Position numbers and translations under genes: made by a program. From assembly GCF_014637175.1 (NCBI RefSeq), contig NZ_BMEV01000033.1, positions 1 through 36,979 on the forward strand: a DNA stretch of 36,979 bases, given 5' to 3'. The notes below the pieces were generated by a model. It saw only the letters and a program-made list of their open reading frames with translations, searched no databases and had not been told where the DNA came from. The first letter of the stretch is position 1; each line of letters opens with the position of its first letter. Positions 18,360 to 27,549 of the stretch are shown here, in pieces. This DNA is from Compostibacillus humi. Its GTDB lineage: Bacteria; Bacillota; Bacilli; Bacillales; Amphibacillaceae.

Positions 18360-19049
18360 ATGAAAGCTGCAAATTTGTCAGGAGGTCAGGAAATCCTCTG
18401 TATAAACACAGAGAAGGTATATGACTGGATAGTTAATGAAGCAACTTTTGATTTAACATTAAATGACTTGGAATTGCCAGTTAATCCGCTAACAGGTGAC
18501 CAATTAGAGTGTGACGATATTGATATTGACACAGTCACTTGTACTGTGGAGCCCGCTGATATAGATCCAATCGAGGTGTTAAGCCGGGAAGACCAGGATT
18601 TTGTAATTAATGGTGCTACGGTTACACTGCAATTGGTAACTATTCGTAAAAACTTTGAAGTAACAATATTTGTAGATCTTATTCCAGAATTGGGTGGAGC
18701 AACGGTTGAAGTCGGAACAGTCGAGTTCTCCCGTTGTGAACAAGTCATTCTTTGTGCTCCAGAAGGAACTGACATTGATGTTACTTTCACGGACTTGGAT
18801 TGCTTTGTGTGCACAGCAGTTTGTGACCCAGGAACAACAGCTGACATTGACGAATTGGATGTAACTGTAACAGTTCGTTTATGCCAAAGCATTCAATCAA
18901 CCTTTGAAGTAACGCTGGAAATTGCTGCTGATTTCTGTCAACCAAGGGATCTGTTATCTTTCCCTCCTTGCCCGCCGCCAACCATGCCGGCACAATGCCC
19001 AGCTGTTTTTCCAAGTACAGCAGTAGGTAATAATGGTGATAATAACTAG
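18360..19049 (+). CDS. Cys-containing acidic protein, probable spore-surface protein
   Basis: A 229-residue acidic protein with twelve cysteines spread along the chain and many alternating beta-like stretches (for example VTLQLVTIRKNFEVTIFVDL). It begins MKAANLSGGQEILCINTEKV, has no signal peptide and ends with a proline-rich FPPCPPPTMP segment and a polar tail. GGAGGTG precedes ATG 18360. I do not recognise a characterised family. The sigma-K promoter upstream, lack of a secretion signal and high Cys content suggest a disulfide-crosslinked coat, crust or appendage protein assembled from the mother cell. A terminator follows directly, so it can be made as a single-gene message. Confidence 0.72.
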   Translation: MKAANLSGGQEILCINTEKVYDWIVNEATFDLTLNDLELPVNPLTGDQLECDDIDIDTVTCTVEPADIDPIEVLSREDQDFVINGATVTLQLVTIRKNFEVTIFVDLIPELGGATVEVGTVEFSRCEQVILCAPEGTDIDVTFTDLDCFVCTAVCDPGTTADIDELDVTVTVRLCQSIQSTFEVTLEIAADFCQPRDLLSFPPCPPPTMPAQCPAVFPSTAVGNNGDNN

Positions 19050-19066
19050 CCTTGCATCATAAGGAT

Positions 19067-19092
19067 AAGAGAGGGGAACCCCTCTCTTTTTT
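19067..19092 (+). terminator. Terminator after the Cys-containing protein gene
   Basis: AAGAGAGGGG and CCCCTCTCTT form a ten-base stem with a very tight loop, followed by TTTT. Confidence 0.88.
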
Positions 19093-19114
19093 CATGATGG
19101 AGGTGCGGCTTTAA

Positions 19115-19687
19115 ATGAACAGTATGCATGAGCTAAGAGGAAAATTAGCGAATTTGCACGAAATGAACATGAATTATTTTAAGGAAATAAAACAGCGAAT
19201 CGAAGAGTTAAAGCTTAAAAATCAGTTTATCGTTGTTGGTTATTTTACTTACTCCTTCAATCTTTACCATGAAAAGGATTATGAAAATCTTTGTATTGGC
19301 TCCTTTCACCTTCATAATTTTGGAGCAAAACCACTTACGAATCCTTATATTTGTTTGAAAATTGCCTCCGAGTCACCTTTTGAATTTTCGGGTAAATATG
19401 TGTATAAAAACTCTTTGCAAAATTTGCGGCTAACACAAGGCTGGGAACGGATGAATGATCCGTCGGATAAAGAAGAATACTGGCTAAGGCCTATGGAAAA
19501 AAGGATATTGGAACCTTCTGAAGTATTGTCTTTTCCTAATTTCCAGGTGAAATGGCAATCCAACATCCCATATTACTTTAATATCGAAGGATATATATAT
19601 GGGGATGAAATTGTTCATGGTGTAAAGGGGATGAATGATATCAGCATTAAAGGAACTGCTCCGAAGGAGGAGGAAGAAGATGACTGA
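19115..19687 (+). CDS. Uncharacterised 190-residue protein
   Basis: I do not recognise this protein. It has a charged N-terminal helix (MHELRGKLANLHEMNMNYFKEI), a central region rich in aromatic residues and beta-like segments, and a C-terminal acidic tail EEEEDD. There is no signal peptide or membrane helix. GATGGAGGTG lies upstream of the ATG. Its last eight bases overlap the start of the next gene, whose SD is in its C-terminal GGAGGAGG codons, so the pair is coupled. Its position between a spore-surface protein gene and a surface-carbohydrate gene suggests a role in the same structure. Confidence 0.72.
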   Translation: MNSMHELRGKLANLHEMNMNYFKEIKQRIEELKLKNQFIVVGYFTYSFNLYHEKDYENLCIGSFHLHNFGAKPLTNPYICLKIASESPFEFSGKYVYKNSLQNLRLTQGWERMNDPSDKEEYWLRPMEKRILEPSEVLSFPNFQVKWQSNIPYYFNIEGYIYGDEIVHGVKGMNDISIKGTAPKEEEEDD

Positions 19688-19991
19688 CGGAAATAGTATA
19701 GAGAAACTACGGAAGCGGCTGTTGGATAATTACGTGCAGGAGAAATTGAATACTATTTTAAGCGGCAATCACAATAGCGATAATAATAGTTTTGTCTTTT
19801 TAGAAAATCATACACTTGATATGATGATTGGATATATGTATATGCAATTGGCAATGCCGGGAAGTAATAGTCGAAGAGATGAAACAGACATAGGGGCTCT
19901 CGCTCAATTTATTGAGGATATAGATTTAATGAAAGAAGAGTATCGGACTGCTTATGCAGAGATACTTGATATATTAGAGGGATTGACATAG
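19680..19991 (+). CDS. Uncharacterised 103-residue protein
   Basis: A small, probably helical protein of unknown function. The ATG at 19680 overlaps the end of the previous gene and is preceded by AAGGAGGAGG, an unusually strong SD; the frame is open upstream but has no better start. The sequence contains charged helices (IEKLRKRLLDNYVQEKL) and ends in a run of alternating acidic and hydrophobic residues (EILDILEGLT). It has no signal peptide. The stop codon is 15 bases before the surface-carbohydrate gene, so one transcript is likely. Confidence 0.68.
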   Translation: MTDGNSIEKLRKRLLDNYVQEKLNTILSGNHNSDNNSFVFLENHTLDMMIGYMYMQLAMPGSNSRRDETDIGALAQFIEDIDLMKEEYRTAYAEILDILEGLT

Positions 19992-20006
19992 AAGGGTTGT
20001 GTCATT

Positions 20007-21279
20007 TTGCAGAGAACGAGAGGGCTGCTTTATTTGCCGATAGAAGTTAAAGTAAGAGAGTGGGAGGCAAAACTGTTATTAGCATACTATGCAATCTTGG
20101 CAGGATATGAAGTCATTATTGGCGAGCATGCCATGGTAGAACTCGCATCAGCTAACTGCGGAAAAGGTATTTTTTTTTTCGAAAGGCTATCCCCACGGAT
20201 TCAGAAGAAGAGTATTACTAAATGCGAAAAACAATGGTCATAAAATAGTAGAGCTCGATGAAGAAGGATTAATTTTTGAAAAAGAAACATATTTGCGTAA
20301 CAGAATGAGAAAAGATATGCTTCAACTCGTCGAACAAGAATATTGCTGGGGGCAGCACCAAAAAGATATTATGGCAGAAGCTTACCCTGATCTGATAAAT
20401 AAATTGTATGTGGTTGGCAATCTGAGATTAGATTTGCTGAGAGAAAAATTTACTATCCTCTATAAAGATGAAGCAAAACAGATTGGTGCTAAGTATGGAA
20501 AATTTATATTAATTAATACGAGATTTCCTCTCTATAATACTATTAAAGGCAAGAAGGAAAATATTCCATTAAAGTTTAAGCATATTCAAGATTTATATGA
20601 ACATTTTATAGAAATGACCGGCATTATCGGAGAAGTGTTTCCTCGTACCAATATTATTGTCAGGCCGCATCCGATGGAGGATTTTACATCATACGAAAGG
20701 GCATTTTCCAGTTATCCCAATATTCATGTAGTCCATGAAGGAAATATTATTAAATGGCTGTTAGCAGCTGATATCATTATACACAATGGCTGTACTTCAG
20801 GAATAGAAGGCTTTTTACTGGAAAAACCAATTATATCATATTTGCCCCTTGGATCTATAGAGAATGAAAACGAACTTCCTAACCAAGTAGGCATTGCAGC
20901 AAGAAGTATAGAAGAACTTTGTGCATCTGTCAAAGGGGTGAGTAGGAGCAAATATTTACCAGTCGCCTTATATAATAAGAATCGAGATCGAACGGATAAA
21001 GGGCTGGATTATTACTGCCAATTTTCAAAGGAAAAATATGCATACGAATTGATTCTGGAATTATGCAGCAATATCAAAGTTCCCCGTTCCATTTCCGGTA
21101 AAAATAAAAAACTGAAACAAATTCATTATAAAAAGAAAAGAAAACGCTCATTTTCAACTTCAGAAATGGAAATTAGAAATTTTTTTAAAAAACTGGAAGT
21201 GATAGAAGGAAACAAGTCTCTTATTCATATTGATAAGCTTGGAAATAACCTTTATTTCCTCCATTTAAAAAATATATAA
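20007..21279 (+). pseudogene. Surface-carbohydrate biosynthesis protein, frameshifted at a T10 run
   Basis: One gene read in two frames. The first frame (TTG 20007 to stop 20243) gives RTRGLLYLPIEVKVREWEAK, typical of a surface carbohydrate biosynthesis family with a GT-B-like fold. The second frame is open through to 21279 and carries IIVRPHPMEDF and HNGCTSGIEGFLLEKPIIS, the acceptor/donor-site motifs of that family. The shift is at ten T (20170-20179). With nine T the reading becomes GIFFSKGYPHGFRRR and the protein is continuous, about 423 residues. Both halves are well preserved with no other stop, so the break is recent, reversible by slippage, or a sequencing error. A terminator follows. 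Confidence 0.85.
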
Positions 21280-21290
21280 AAAACATTCGA

Positions 21291-21317
21291 AACTAAGTAT
21301 TTTTACTTAGTTTTTTT
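21291..21317 (+). terminator. Terminator after the surface-carbohydrate gene
   Basis: AACTAAGTA and TACTTAGTT form a nine-base stem with a loop of four T, followed by a T run. It separates region 3 from the nonulosonate cluster. Confidence 0.85.
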
Positions 21318-21573
21318 CATGTCTTTACATAGATCTCTGACAATTATCTTGACAAAGAAAACTGTATTTTCCAGTGACAATTCCTACTTGTTAATGAAAT
21401 GGGAAACAGCAAAGTCAAAATCACTAATCAGCAAATGGGTTTGCAAAATGGGCGGTGGTCTTTAACCGAAATTGCCGCCGGTAATACATATATATAGTGT
21501 CACTGTAAATCATGATAAATCCTTACTTATTGCGCAAAGGACGCGAAATAGCTGGTAAAGGATGTGAGGAATA
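21318..21573 (+). other. Leader of the glycan cluster, possible decayed coding sequence
   Basis: This 256-base gap holds no intact gene of note. A short open frame at 21399-21497 encodes GLQNGRWSLTEIAAGNTYI and stops in a (AT)4 run; in another frame the reading continues YSVTVNHDKSLLIAQRT. Together these look like the end of a protein, split at the AT repeat. GGCGG (21450-21454) and CCGCC (around 21475) could also pair in RNA. A promoter for the cluster should lie here, but I cannot assign one with confidence. Confidence 0.35.
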
Positions 21574-22581
21574 TTGCAATTAAAGGACAAACGTATATTA
21601 GTTATTGGCGGCACAGGAACAATAGGAAAAAGTATCGTGCAACATCTTTTAAAAGAAAAGCCAAAATTAATTAGAATTTTAAGCAGGGATGAATTTAAGC
21701 AGCAGCAGATGAAATCCGAGTTGAGAAATAATGATGAGCTCAAGTTTATTATCGGGGATGTCAGGGAGTATGACAGTTTGTATACTGCCATGCAGGACAT
21801 TGATTACGTACTACATTTAGCTGCAATGAAACAGGTGGATACTTGTGAAGACAATCCACTGCAAGCAGTAAGAACAAATATTGAGGGAACAAAAAATGTC
21901 ATCAATGCTGCTCTAAGGCAAAACGTTAAAAAAGTAGTATTTACAAGTTCAGATAAAGCTATTTCACCAACGAATACGTACGGTGCAACAAAGCTTATTG
22001 CAGAAAAAATGATTTCTTCAGCACAGAGGAATAAGGGAGAAGGACAGACAGTATTTGCCACAGTGAGATTTGGCAATGTAATGGGTTCTAGGGGTTCTGT
22101 CATTCCGCTGTTTAAGGATAGAATTATAAAAGACAGGAAGATTACCATTACAGATATGAATATGACTAGGTTTATGATGACCTTGAATCAGGCAACAACA
22201 TTAACGATTAAAGCCTTAAAGCAGGCAAAAGGCGGAGAAGTTTTTGTTCTGAAAATGCCTGTAATCAAATTAGGTGATCTGACTGAAGTATTAATGCAAG
22301 AAATTTGCCAAAAGAATGGGATAAATCCTGCAGATGTCGATATAGAGATAATAGGAATCAGACCAGGAGAGAAGGAATATGAAGAATTAATGACCTTCGA
22401 AGAATCAAAGGCAGCCTGGGAATTGCCGGACATGTATGTCATTCAGGGAGAAGCAAACATGAAGAAACTATACGGTGAAGGAAGAAAAGCTAGAGTTGGA
22501 TCCTATAGTTCGATGAATCAAAAACCCTTAACCCGGGAGAACTTACGAAAGCTGTTGCAGGAAGCAGGGCTGCTTTCATGA
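21574..22581 (+). CDS. PseB-like UDP-GlcNAc 4,6-dehydratase (inverting)
   Basis: A 335-residue soluble extended SDR of the PseB/FlaA1/CapE group. These enzymes convert UDP-GlcNAc to the 4-keto-6-deoxy-L-arabino sugar, the first step to pseudaminic acid. The NAD(P) loop GGTGTIG is at 12-18, followed by GDVREYDSL and HLAAMKQVDTCEDNP. The catalytic set is TSSDKAISPTNTYGATK, with D127, K128, Y136 and K140. RPGEKEYEELM near residue 264 is another family hallmark. The start is TTG 21574 with GTGAGGA closely upstream; no alternative start precedes these motifs. It opens the twelve-gene cluster. Confidence 0.88.
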   Translation: MQLKDKRILVIGGTGTIGKSIVQHLLKEKPKLIRILSRDEFKQQQMKSELRNNDELKFIIGDVREYDSLYTAMQDIDYVLHLAAMKQVDTCEDNPLQAVRTNIEGTKNVINAALRQNVKKVVFTSSDKAISPTNTYGATKLIAEKMISSAQRNKGEGQTVFATVRFGNVMGSRGSVIPLFKDRIIKDRKITITDMNMTRFMMTLNQATTLTIKALKQAKGGEVFVLKMPVIKLGDLTEVLMQEICQKNGINPADVDIEIIGIRPGEKEYEELMTFEESKAAWELPDMYVIQGEANMKKLYGEGRKARVGSYSSMNQKPLTRENLRKLLQEAGLLS

Positions 22582-22608
22582 TAGGCGAGGAAGGGAGGAA
22601 AAGTTAGG

Positions 22609-24159
22609 ATGGATGCAGTTATCAGACATTTCTGGTCATTGTATTTAGATTACTTGAAAGATTTTGAGGAAATAAAGTATAAAGGATATTCCTTGACCTA
22701 TCTTTGCGGTTTTCACAGTTTTGTTTTAAATAATAGAAGGGTTTGGGATAAACTGGGAAATCCATCCTTTACAGATCATATAAAAAGGCGAATCAACGAT
22801 CCAAAGGAGATTCAGGAAGCATACGATAACTATTATCAACAGCACACCAGAAAAGAACAAGTGGATCACACAGAAGGAAGAGTGGTAATACATGTTGATA
22901 AATTGCTTCGCTTTCCTGCTCTTACATTTTTGAAATATTTTAACCCGGATTCAACGGTACAGTTAAAACTAAAAGGTACGAGCAGAAAACATATCATTGC
23001 AAATCATGCGACACATAAAAAAGCAAATAAAGCCGGGAGCAAAAATAAATTTAAAAAAAGAAGCAAGAAAACAGCAGCAATAGATAAAAGTTTAGCTAAG
23101 AATAGATTGATCCGACAACAAAAATTAGCTAAAACAAATAGGCTGCTCAGCCGGATACCTTCCTATTTTATATTTGATTATAAAAAGGACATGGATGAAG
23201 AAGTAAAGAAAGTTCAAGAACAGGCTAGAAAAATGATGCAATTATATCAAAGCCACCATTTATATGGAGATGAAGAATTTCAAAAGTGGTTTTTCATTAA
23301 AATTCGAGCCGTTATAAACTATTTAGAAATGTATAAAGGATTTTTAAATGATGTTCATGCCTCATGTATTATACTATCCAATACAAATGATTATAAAAAC
23401 CGTATACTCGCATTAATTGCTGCAGAAAAGGGCATTCCTACAATCTGTATGCAGCACGGCATAATATCGAGCGAAATTGGGTATACGCCAAAGATTGCAA
23501 AGATTGATGCTGTTTATGGTGAATTCGAAATTGACTGGTTTACAAAACGGGGTGTCACGGAAGGAACGTTTGAAATCATTGGTCATCCAAGGTTTGATCA
23601 AGTTAAAACACGGCCAAAGGTTCCAGAATCCAAGTTTCATAAAACATTAGAAACTGACCCGAAAAAGAAAACGATCATGATTGCAGTTAGAGGAAATATA
23701 GACTTGGATAACTGGCGGAGGTTAATTACTAAAATTTCCAGCGAATACAATATGAACATTTTGATTAAAAACTACCCGACTAAAGCTCCTCATCCATTAA
23801 CGAAAGAGTTTGACTTTGTTTATCCTACAAAAGATTACAATATATATGATATGTTCCCCCATGTTGACGCGGTAGTAACCTATCCATCAACCGTCGGGCT
23901 GGAAGCTATGCTTGCTAATAGGCCTGTCTTTATATTAAATAAATATTTTGACGGTTATACAGGATATTATGACAGTTTAGGCGAGCTTGCACAAACGGAT
24001 CCAGAGAAATTGGCAGAAGTTATTATCCGATATTTTAAAGATTCCCGTTTTCAAAAATATGCTGATCAAATAATTTGTGATTTCCTTGGCTTTGCCTATC
24101 CAAATCAGGGAAAGTCAGGAGCACGTTTAAAACAATTAATCAATCGGCTAAGAAGCTAA
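22609..24159 (+). CDS. GT-B-like surface glycan transferase, copy 1
   Basis: A 516-residue cytosolic protein, homologous along its length to the next gene. The C-terminal half has the motifs of capsule/teichoic-type GT-B transferases: QHGI (282-285), GHPRFD (325-330), and YPSTVGLEAM (425-434), which would bind a nucleotide-activated donor. The N-terminal ~115 residues (for example HFWSLYLDYLKDFEEIKYKG) are shared only with its paralogue here. Residues ~121-186 are an unusual Lys/Arg-rich insertion that is much shorter or different in copy 2. SpsB of the B. subtilis spore polysaccharide operon is a possible distant relative. Donor unknown; CMP-nonulosonate is a plausible guess. Confidence 0.75.
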   Translation: MDAVIRHFWSLYLDYLKDFEEIKYKGYSLTYLCGFHSFVLNNRRVWDKLGNPSFTDHIKRRINDPKEIQEAYDNYYQQHTRKEQVDHTEGRVVIHVDKLLRFPALTFLKYFNPDSTVQLKLKGTSRKHIIANHATHKKANKAGSKNKFKKRSKKTAAIDKSLAKNRLIRQQKLAKTNRLLSRIPSYFIFDYKKDMDEEVKKVQEQARKMMQLYQSHHLYGDEEFQKWFFIKIRAVINYLEMYKGFLNDVHASCIILSNTNDYKNRILALIAAEKGIPTICMQHGIISSEIGYTPKIAKIDAVYGEFEIDWFTKRGVTEGTFEIIGHPRFDQVKTRPKVPESKFHKTLETDPKKKTIMIAVRGNIDLDNWRRLITKISSEYNMNILIKNYPTKAPHPLTKEFDFVYPTKDYNIYDMFPHVDAVVTYPSTVGLEAMLANRPVFILNKYFDGYTGYYDSLGELAQTDPEKLAEVIIRYFKDSRFQKYADQIICDFLGFAYPNQGKSGARLKQLINRLRS

Positions 24160-24174
24160 TTCAGGGAGGAAACG

Positions 24175-25677
24175 ATGAATACGTATATACAAAATTATTG
24201 GTCTTTATATCTAGAATTCATTAATGATTTTCAAGAATTAATATATAAAGGGTATTCTTTGCCGTATCTATGTCATTTTCCAAGTTTGATTCGAAAAAAT
24301 AGAGAAGTTTGGGGAAGCTTTCGCAATGTAGACTTTACGAAAGAATTAAGAAAAAAGGTAAAGGATCAGAAAGAAGTTCAGGAGCTGTTTGATCAGTATA
24401 TTAAATCTTACAAAAGGTATGCAGCAAATAAAAACAGTGATGGAAAAATTGTAATTCAGTATGATTCATTGCTGCGGATACCAAAAACAGCGATGGCAGA
24501 AAACTTTGATTCAGAAGAAACCGTTCTCCTTTTTCCGAATGCGCCGCGAAAAAATAAGGGAAAACAAAGAGATAAGTTTAAACTCAATTCTTATAAACCG
24601 TCTGAATATGGACCTGAATCCCGCAGAATGACTATCACTACAGTAAAGGAAGGATACAGTTTACCTGCATATTATTTAAGCAGCTACACTGCCGATGTCA
24701 GAAAAGCTGTATACCATTTGCAACACCAAGCTAAAAAAATTTTTGAATCCAAAAAGGAACATCCATTATATAAACATACAAGTTTCCAAACTGCTTTTCT
24801 GAAACAGCTCTCAGCCATTATTCAAAAAATTGAACAAACAAAAGCGTTTCTGGACGAGGTGAAAGCTTCCTGTATCATTGTATCCTCTACATTATATTTT
24901 AATAGTCGGGTATTAGTAATCCATGCTGCTGAGAGAGGCATACCGACAGTCTGTCTCCAGCACGGGATTATCGGAACTGAATTCGGGTATATCCCAAAAA
25001 TGGCAACGATTGATGCGGTTTATGGAAATTATGAGAAAGATTTCTATAAAAAGCTTGGTGTTCCCGAGAGGGCGATTGAAATTGTCGGACATCCGAGATT
25101 TGATCAGGCATTTACAAAGCATTCGATTTCAAGATTGGAATTGCATGAGAAGTTAGGTATGGATTGTAATAAAAAGACATTATTGCTAGTTGTTCGGGGT
25201 AATCGTGATATTGATAATTGGCGCGAATTAATCCGTAACGTTTCCAAAACACTGGATATAAATATACTGGTAAGAAATTATCCGAAAAACAATACACCTC
25301 ATTTACTCACAAAGGAATTTGCCTTTGTTCATTCCTCTAAAAACTTTGAACTATATGATTTGCTCCGTAACGTCAATGGCGTTGTTTCCTATTCCTCGAC
25401 AGTAGGTTTAGAAGCAATGTTATTGAACAAACCTGTATTTATTCTGCACTTAAATGCCCCAAGCTACACAGATTATTATGAGAATCTTGGCCAGCTCTTC
25501 CAAACAAATCCTAAAAAACTAAGCAAAGTCATTATCAGATATTTTCGTGATCCCGTATGGCAAACGTATGCAAAGGAGAAACGGGAAGAATTTCTAAAGT
25601 ATGCATATCCTGATTTTACGCATTCAGGTGAACGATTAAAAAAATTAATTAACAGAATAAAAGCTGGTAATTTTTAA
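24175..25677 (+). CDS. GT-B-like surface glycan transferase, copy 2
   Basis: A 500-residue paralogue of the preceding gene, 15 bases downstream of it. It shares the N-terminal block (NYWSLYLEFINDFQELIYKG), LQHGII (261-266), GHPRFD (305-310) and a late SSTVGLEAMLLNKPVF segment. In the middle (~120-165) it lacks the strongly basic insertion of copy 1. Two diverged copies next to each other suggest that each adds a different residue or makes a different linkage in one repeat unit. GGGAGGAAACG is the SD. No membrane helices are visible. Confidence 0.75.
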   Translation: MNTYIQNYWSLYLEFINDFQELIYKGYSLPYLCHFPSLIRKNREVWGSFRNVDFTKELRKKVKDQKEVQELFDQYIKSYKRYAANKNSDGKIVIQYDSLLRIPKTAMAENFDSEETVLLFPNAPRKNKGKQRDKFKLNSYKPSEYGPESRRMTITTVKEGYSLPAYYLSSYTADVRKAVYHLQHQAKKIFESKKEHPLYKHTSFQTAFLKQLSAIIQKIEQTKAFLDEVKASCIIVSSTLYFNSRVLVIHAAERGIPTVCLQHGIIGTEFGYIPKMATIDAVYGNYEKDFYKKLGVPERAIEIVGHPRFDQAFTKHSISRLELHEKLGMDCNKKTLLLVVRGNRDIDNWRELIRNVSKTLDINILVRNYPKNNTPHLLTKEFAFVHSSKNFELYDLLRNVNGVVSYSSTVGLEAMLLNKPVFILHLNAPSYTDYYENLGQLFQTNPKKLSKVIIRYFRDPVWQTYAKEKREEFLKYAYPDFTHSGERLKKLINRIKAGNF

Positions 25678-25698
25678 CCGGCAGTAAAGGAGTTAAAG

Positions 25699-26289
25699 AT
25701 GAAAAATAAAAAAAGAACATTAAAAGAAATCCATGATTATTGGATAAATAATAGTAAACCACAACGTTATGCACTGCATATAAAAAGAAGTGAATTTTTG
25801 CAGAAGTATGTAGACAAGTATATTACGCCAAAGGGGGAAATATTGGAGATCGGCTGTAATGTCGGAAGAAATTTGCATTATCTTTATGAACACAATTATA
25901 AAAATTTAACGGGCATTGAAATAAGTGAAGAGGCTATAAAAGAACTTAAAAAAACGTATCCGTCCTTAGCACGAAACGTAAAAATAATTCACTCATCTGT
26001 AGAAGATAGTATAAAAAAACTTCCTGAAAATCATTACGACCTCGTTTTTACTATGGCTGTATTTGAGCATATTCACACGGACAGCGATTGGATTTTTGCC
26101 CAAGTGGCAAAAATAACGAAACACTATTTAATCACCATCGAAGCCGAAGATATTCAACATTGGCGATTCTTCCCAAGAAATTATAAAGAGGTATTTGAAA
26201 AATATGGATTTTTACAGGTTGAAGAAGATATATGCCCGGATGATTTAGGATTGAACGGCTATAAAATCCGTGTGCTGAAAAAGCAGTGA
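25699..26289 (+). CDS. SAM-dependent methyltransferase
   Basis: A 196-residue class I methyltransferase. The SAM loop EIGCNVGRN is at 50-58, GIEIS (strand 2) carries the ribose-binding acidic residue, and YDLVFTMAVFEHI is the strand-4 region. It is cytosolic. In this cluster it probably methylates a sugar hydroxyl or amine of the glycan or of a precursor, but the acceptor cannot be deduced. It lies 21 bases after the second transferase gene with AAAGGAG upstream of the ATG. Confidence 0.82.
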   Translation: MKNKKRTLKEIHDYWINNSKPQRYALHIKRSEFLQKYVDKYITPKGEILEIGCNVGRNLHYLYEHNYKNLTGIEISEEAIKELKKTYPSLARNVKIIHSSVEDSIKKLPENHYDLVFTMAVFEHIHTDSDWIFAQVAKITKHYLITIEAEDIQHWRFFPRNYKEVFEKYGFLQVEEDICPDDLGLNGYKIRVLKKQ

Positions 26290-26357
26290 CAATCTGTCAA
26301 TCGGTAATGACTGCATTGACAACGTTATAAACGGATAATTCATTGGAGGTTATTTTA

Positions 26358-27467
26358 TTGAAATATTTATTATTATCCACCTACCCGGTGAAAGGAACTA
26401 GAAATTCAGGCGATGACTTAATTGGTAAGAGCGTGATTAAGCTGTTAAAGCACCATCTAGACGCAAATATAAAAGTAGATACAGTATATGTTTCTGACAT
26501 GAAAGATGCAGCTAACCTGCCGACTGATTATAAAGCTGTATTGGCCCCTGTTTTGCGGCCGACAGTAAAAGGAGAAGAGGTGGTGCCAAAATATAGAAAT
26601 GAATACCTGCGTTTTGCAGTGAATAATGATATACCATTTATCGTTATCGGCTCCGGGTGGAAACAATATCCAGGAACGTACGCCCAATCTATGAATCTTG
26701 AAATGGATCCAAGTGAAAAGAGGATGTTTAAAAAACTATTTAACAAGAAAGCTTCTTCAAATATCATCTCAAGCAGAGATGCCTATACAGAAAACTTTAT
26801 CAGAAATAATGGTATTACCAGTTTTGGTACAACGGGGGATCCTGCCTTATTTGACCCGGAATATTTAGGACTGCCCGCCAGGCTCCCTGATAGGATAAAA
26901 ACGATTGCTGTGTCAATGCCCCATAACCGATTCCATAACGGAAAAACGTACGAAATGGCCAAAGAGCTGAAAAAGCGATATTCTTGCAGAGTTATATTGA
27001 CATTTCATGGTTATTATAAAAATTTATATACCGATTTAGCGAAAAAATGGGCAGATGGTCCAATCGAATTAATAGATTTGTCGGGGGATGCCGAAAAACT
27101 AAACTTTTACAACAATATCGATTTACATGTCGGATTCAGGCTCCATGCCCATATTTTCTTTTTAAGAACACGAAAGCCGAGCTTATTGCTTGCAGAAGAC
27201 GGGAGAGCTACAGGACATCTCGCTACCATTAAAGGACTTGGATATTCTGCAGCACCAAAAGAAGCTTTCGAGTTGTCTAAAACGATGCCGTTAGAGGCTG
27301 ATCAGCGTAGAAGGCATTTTAACAGAATGGCTCCGCCGAATGATGTTTATACTTTGCTGGAACAGGAAATTAATTCGGGATATCAAACAACGAAAAAATC
27401 GCTTCAGATTATAGATAGTTTGTGGAGAGACAAAATGAAGCCATTGTTGGAATTAATTCCGTATTAA
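26358..27467 (+). CDS. Polysaccharide pyruvyl transferase family protein
   Basis: A 369-residue protein of the CsaB/polysaccharide pyruvyl transferase family, which adds ketal-linked pyruvate from phosphoenolpyruvate to sugars of surface polymers. The N-terminal YPVKGTRNSGDDLIGKSVI, DPALFDP (161-167), SMPHNRFHNG and the hallmark GFRLHAH (259-265) support this. I start it at TTG 26358, eight bases after TTGGAGG; an in-frame TTG at 26343 overlaps that SD. A pyruvate group would give the glycan extra negative charge. Confidence 0.8.
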   Translation: MKYLLLSTYPVKGTRNSGDDLIGKSVIKLLKHHLDANIKVDTVYVSDMKDAANLPTDYKAVLAPVLRPTVKGEEVVPKYRNEYLRFAVNNDIPFIVIGSGWKQYPGTYAQSMNLEMDPSEKRMFKKLFNKKASSNIISSRDAYTENFIRNNGITSFGTTGDPALFDPEYLGLPARLPDRIKTIAVSMPHNRFHNGKTYEMAKELKKRYSCRVILTFHGYYKNLYTDLAKKWADGPIELIDLSGDAEKLNFYNNIDLHVGFRLHAHIFFLRTRKPSLLLAEDGRATGHLATIKGLGYSAAPKEAFELSKTMPLEADQRRRHFNRMAPPNDVYTLLEQEINSGYQTTKKSLQIIDSLWRDKMKPLLELIPY

Positions 27468-27549
27468 ATCCATGAATACGTACCCAGAACACGAATATTT
27501 CCTTATAGAGGAGATAAATGAAGAGTGAGAAGGTGGAAGGAGGAAAACA

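Noticed and set aside
20007-20243. Independent 78-residue gene
   Set aside because: Its sequence is the N-terminus of the surface-carbohydrate protein, whose remainder continues in the next frame after the T10 run.
21349-21377. Sigma-A promoter TTGACA at 21349 for the glycan cluster
   Set aside because: The -35 box is perfect, but no acceptable -10 hexamer lies 16-18 bases downstream.
21484-21500. Sigma-K or sigma-E -10 box CATATATAT before pseB
   Set aside because: It does not fit CATANNNTA, and no AC at -35 lies at the right distance.
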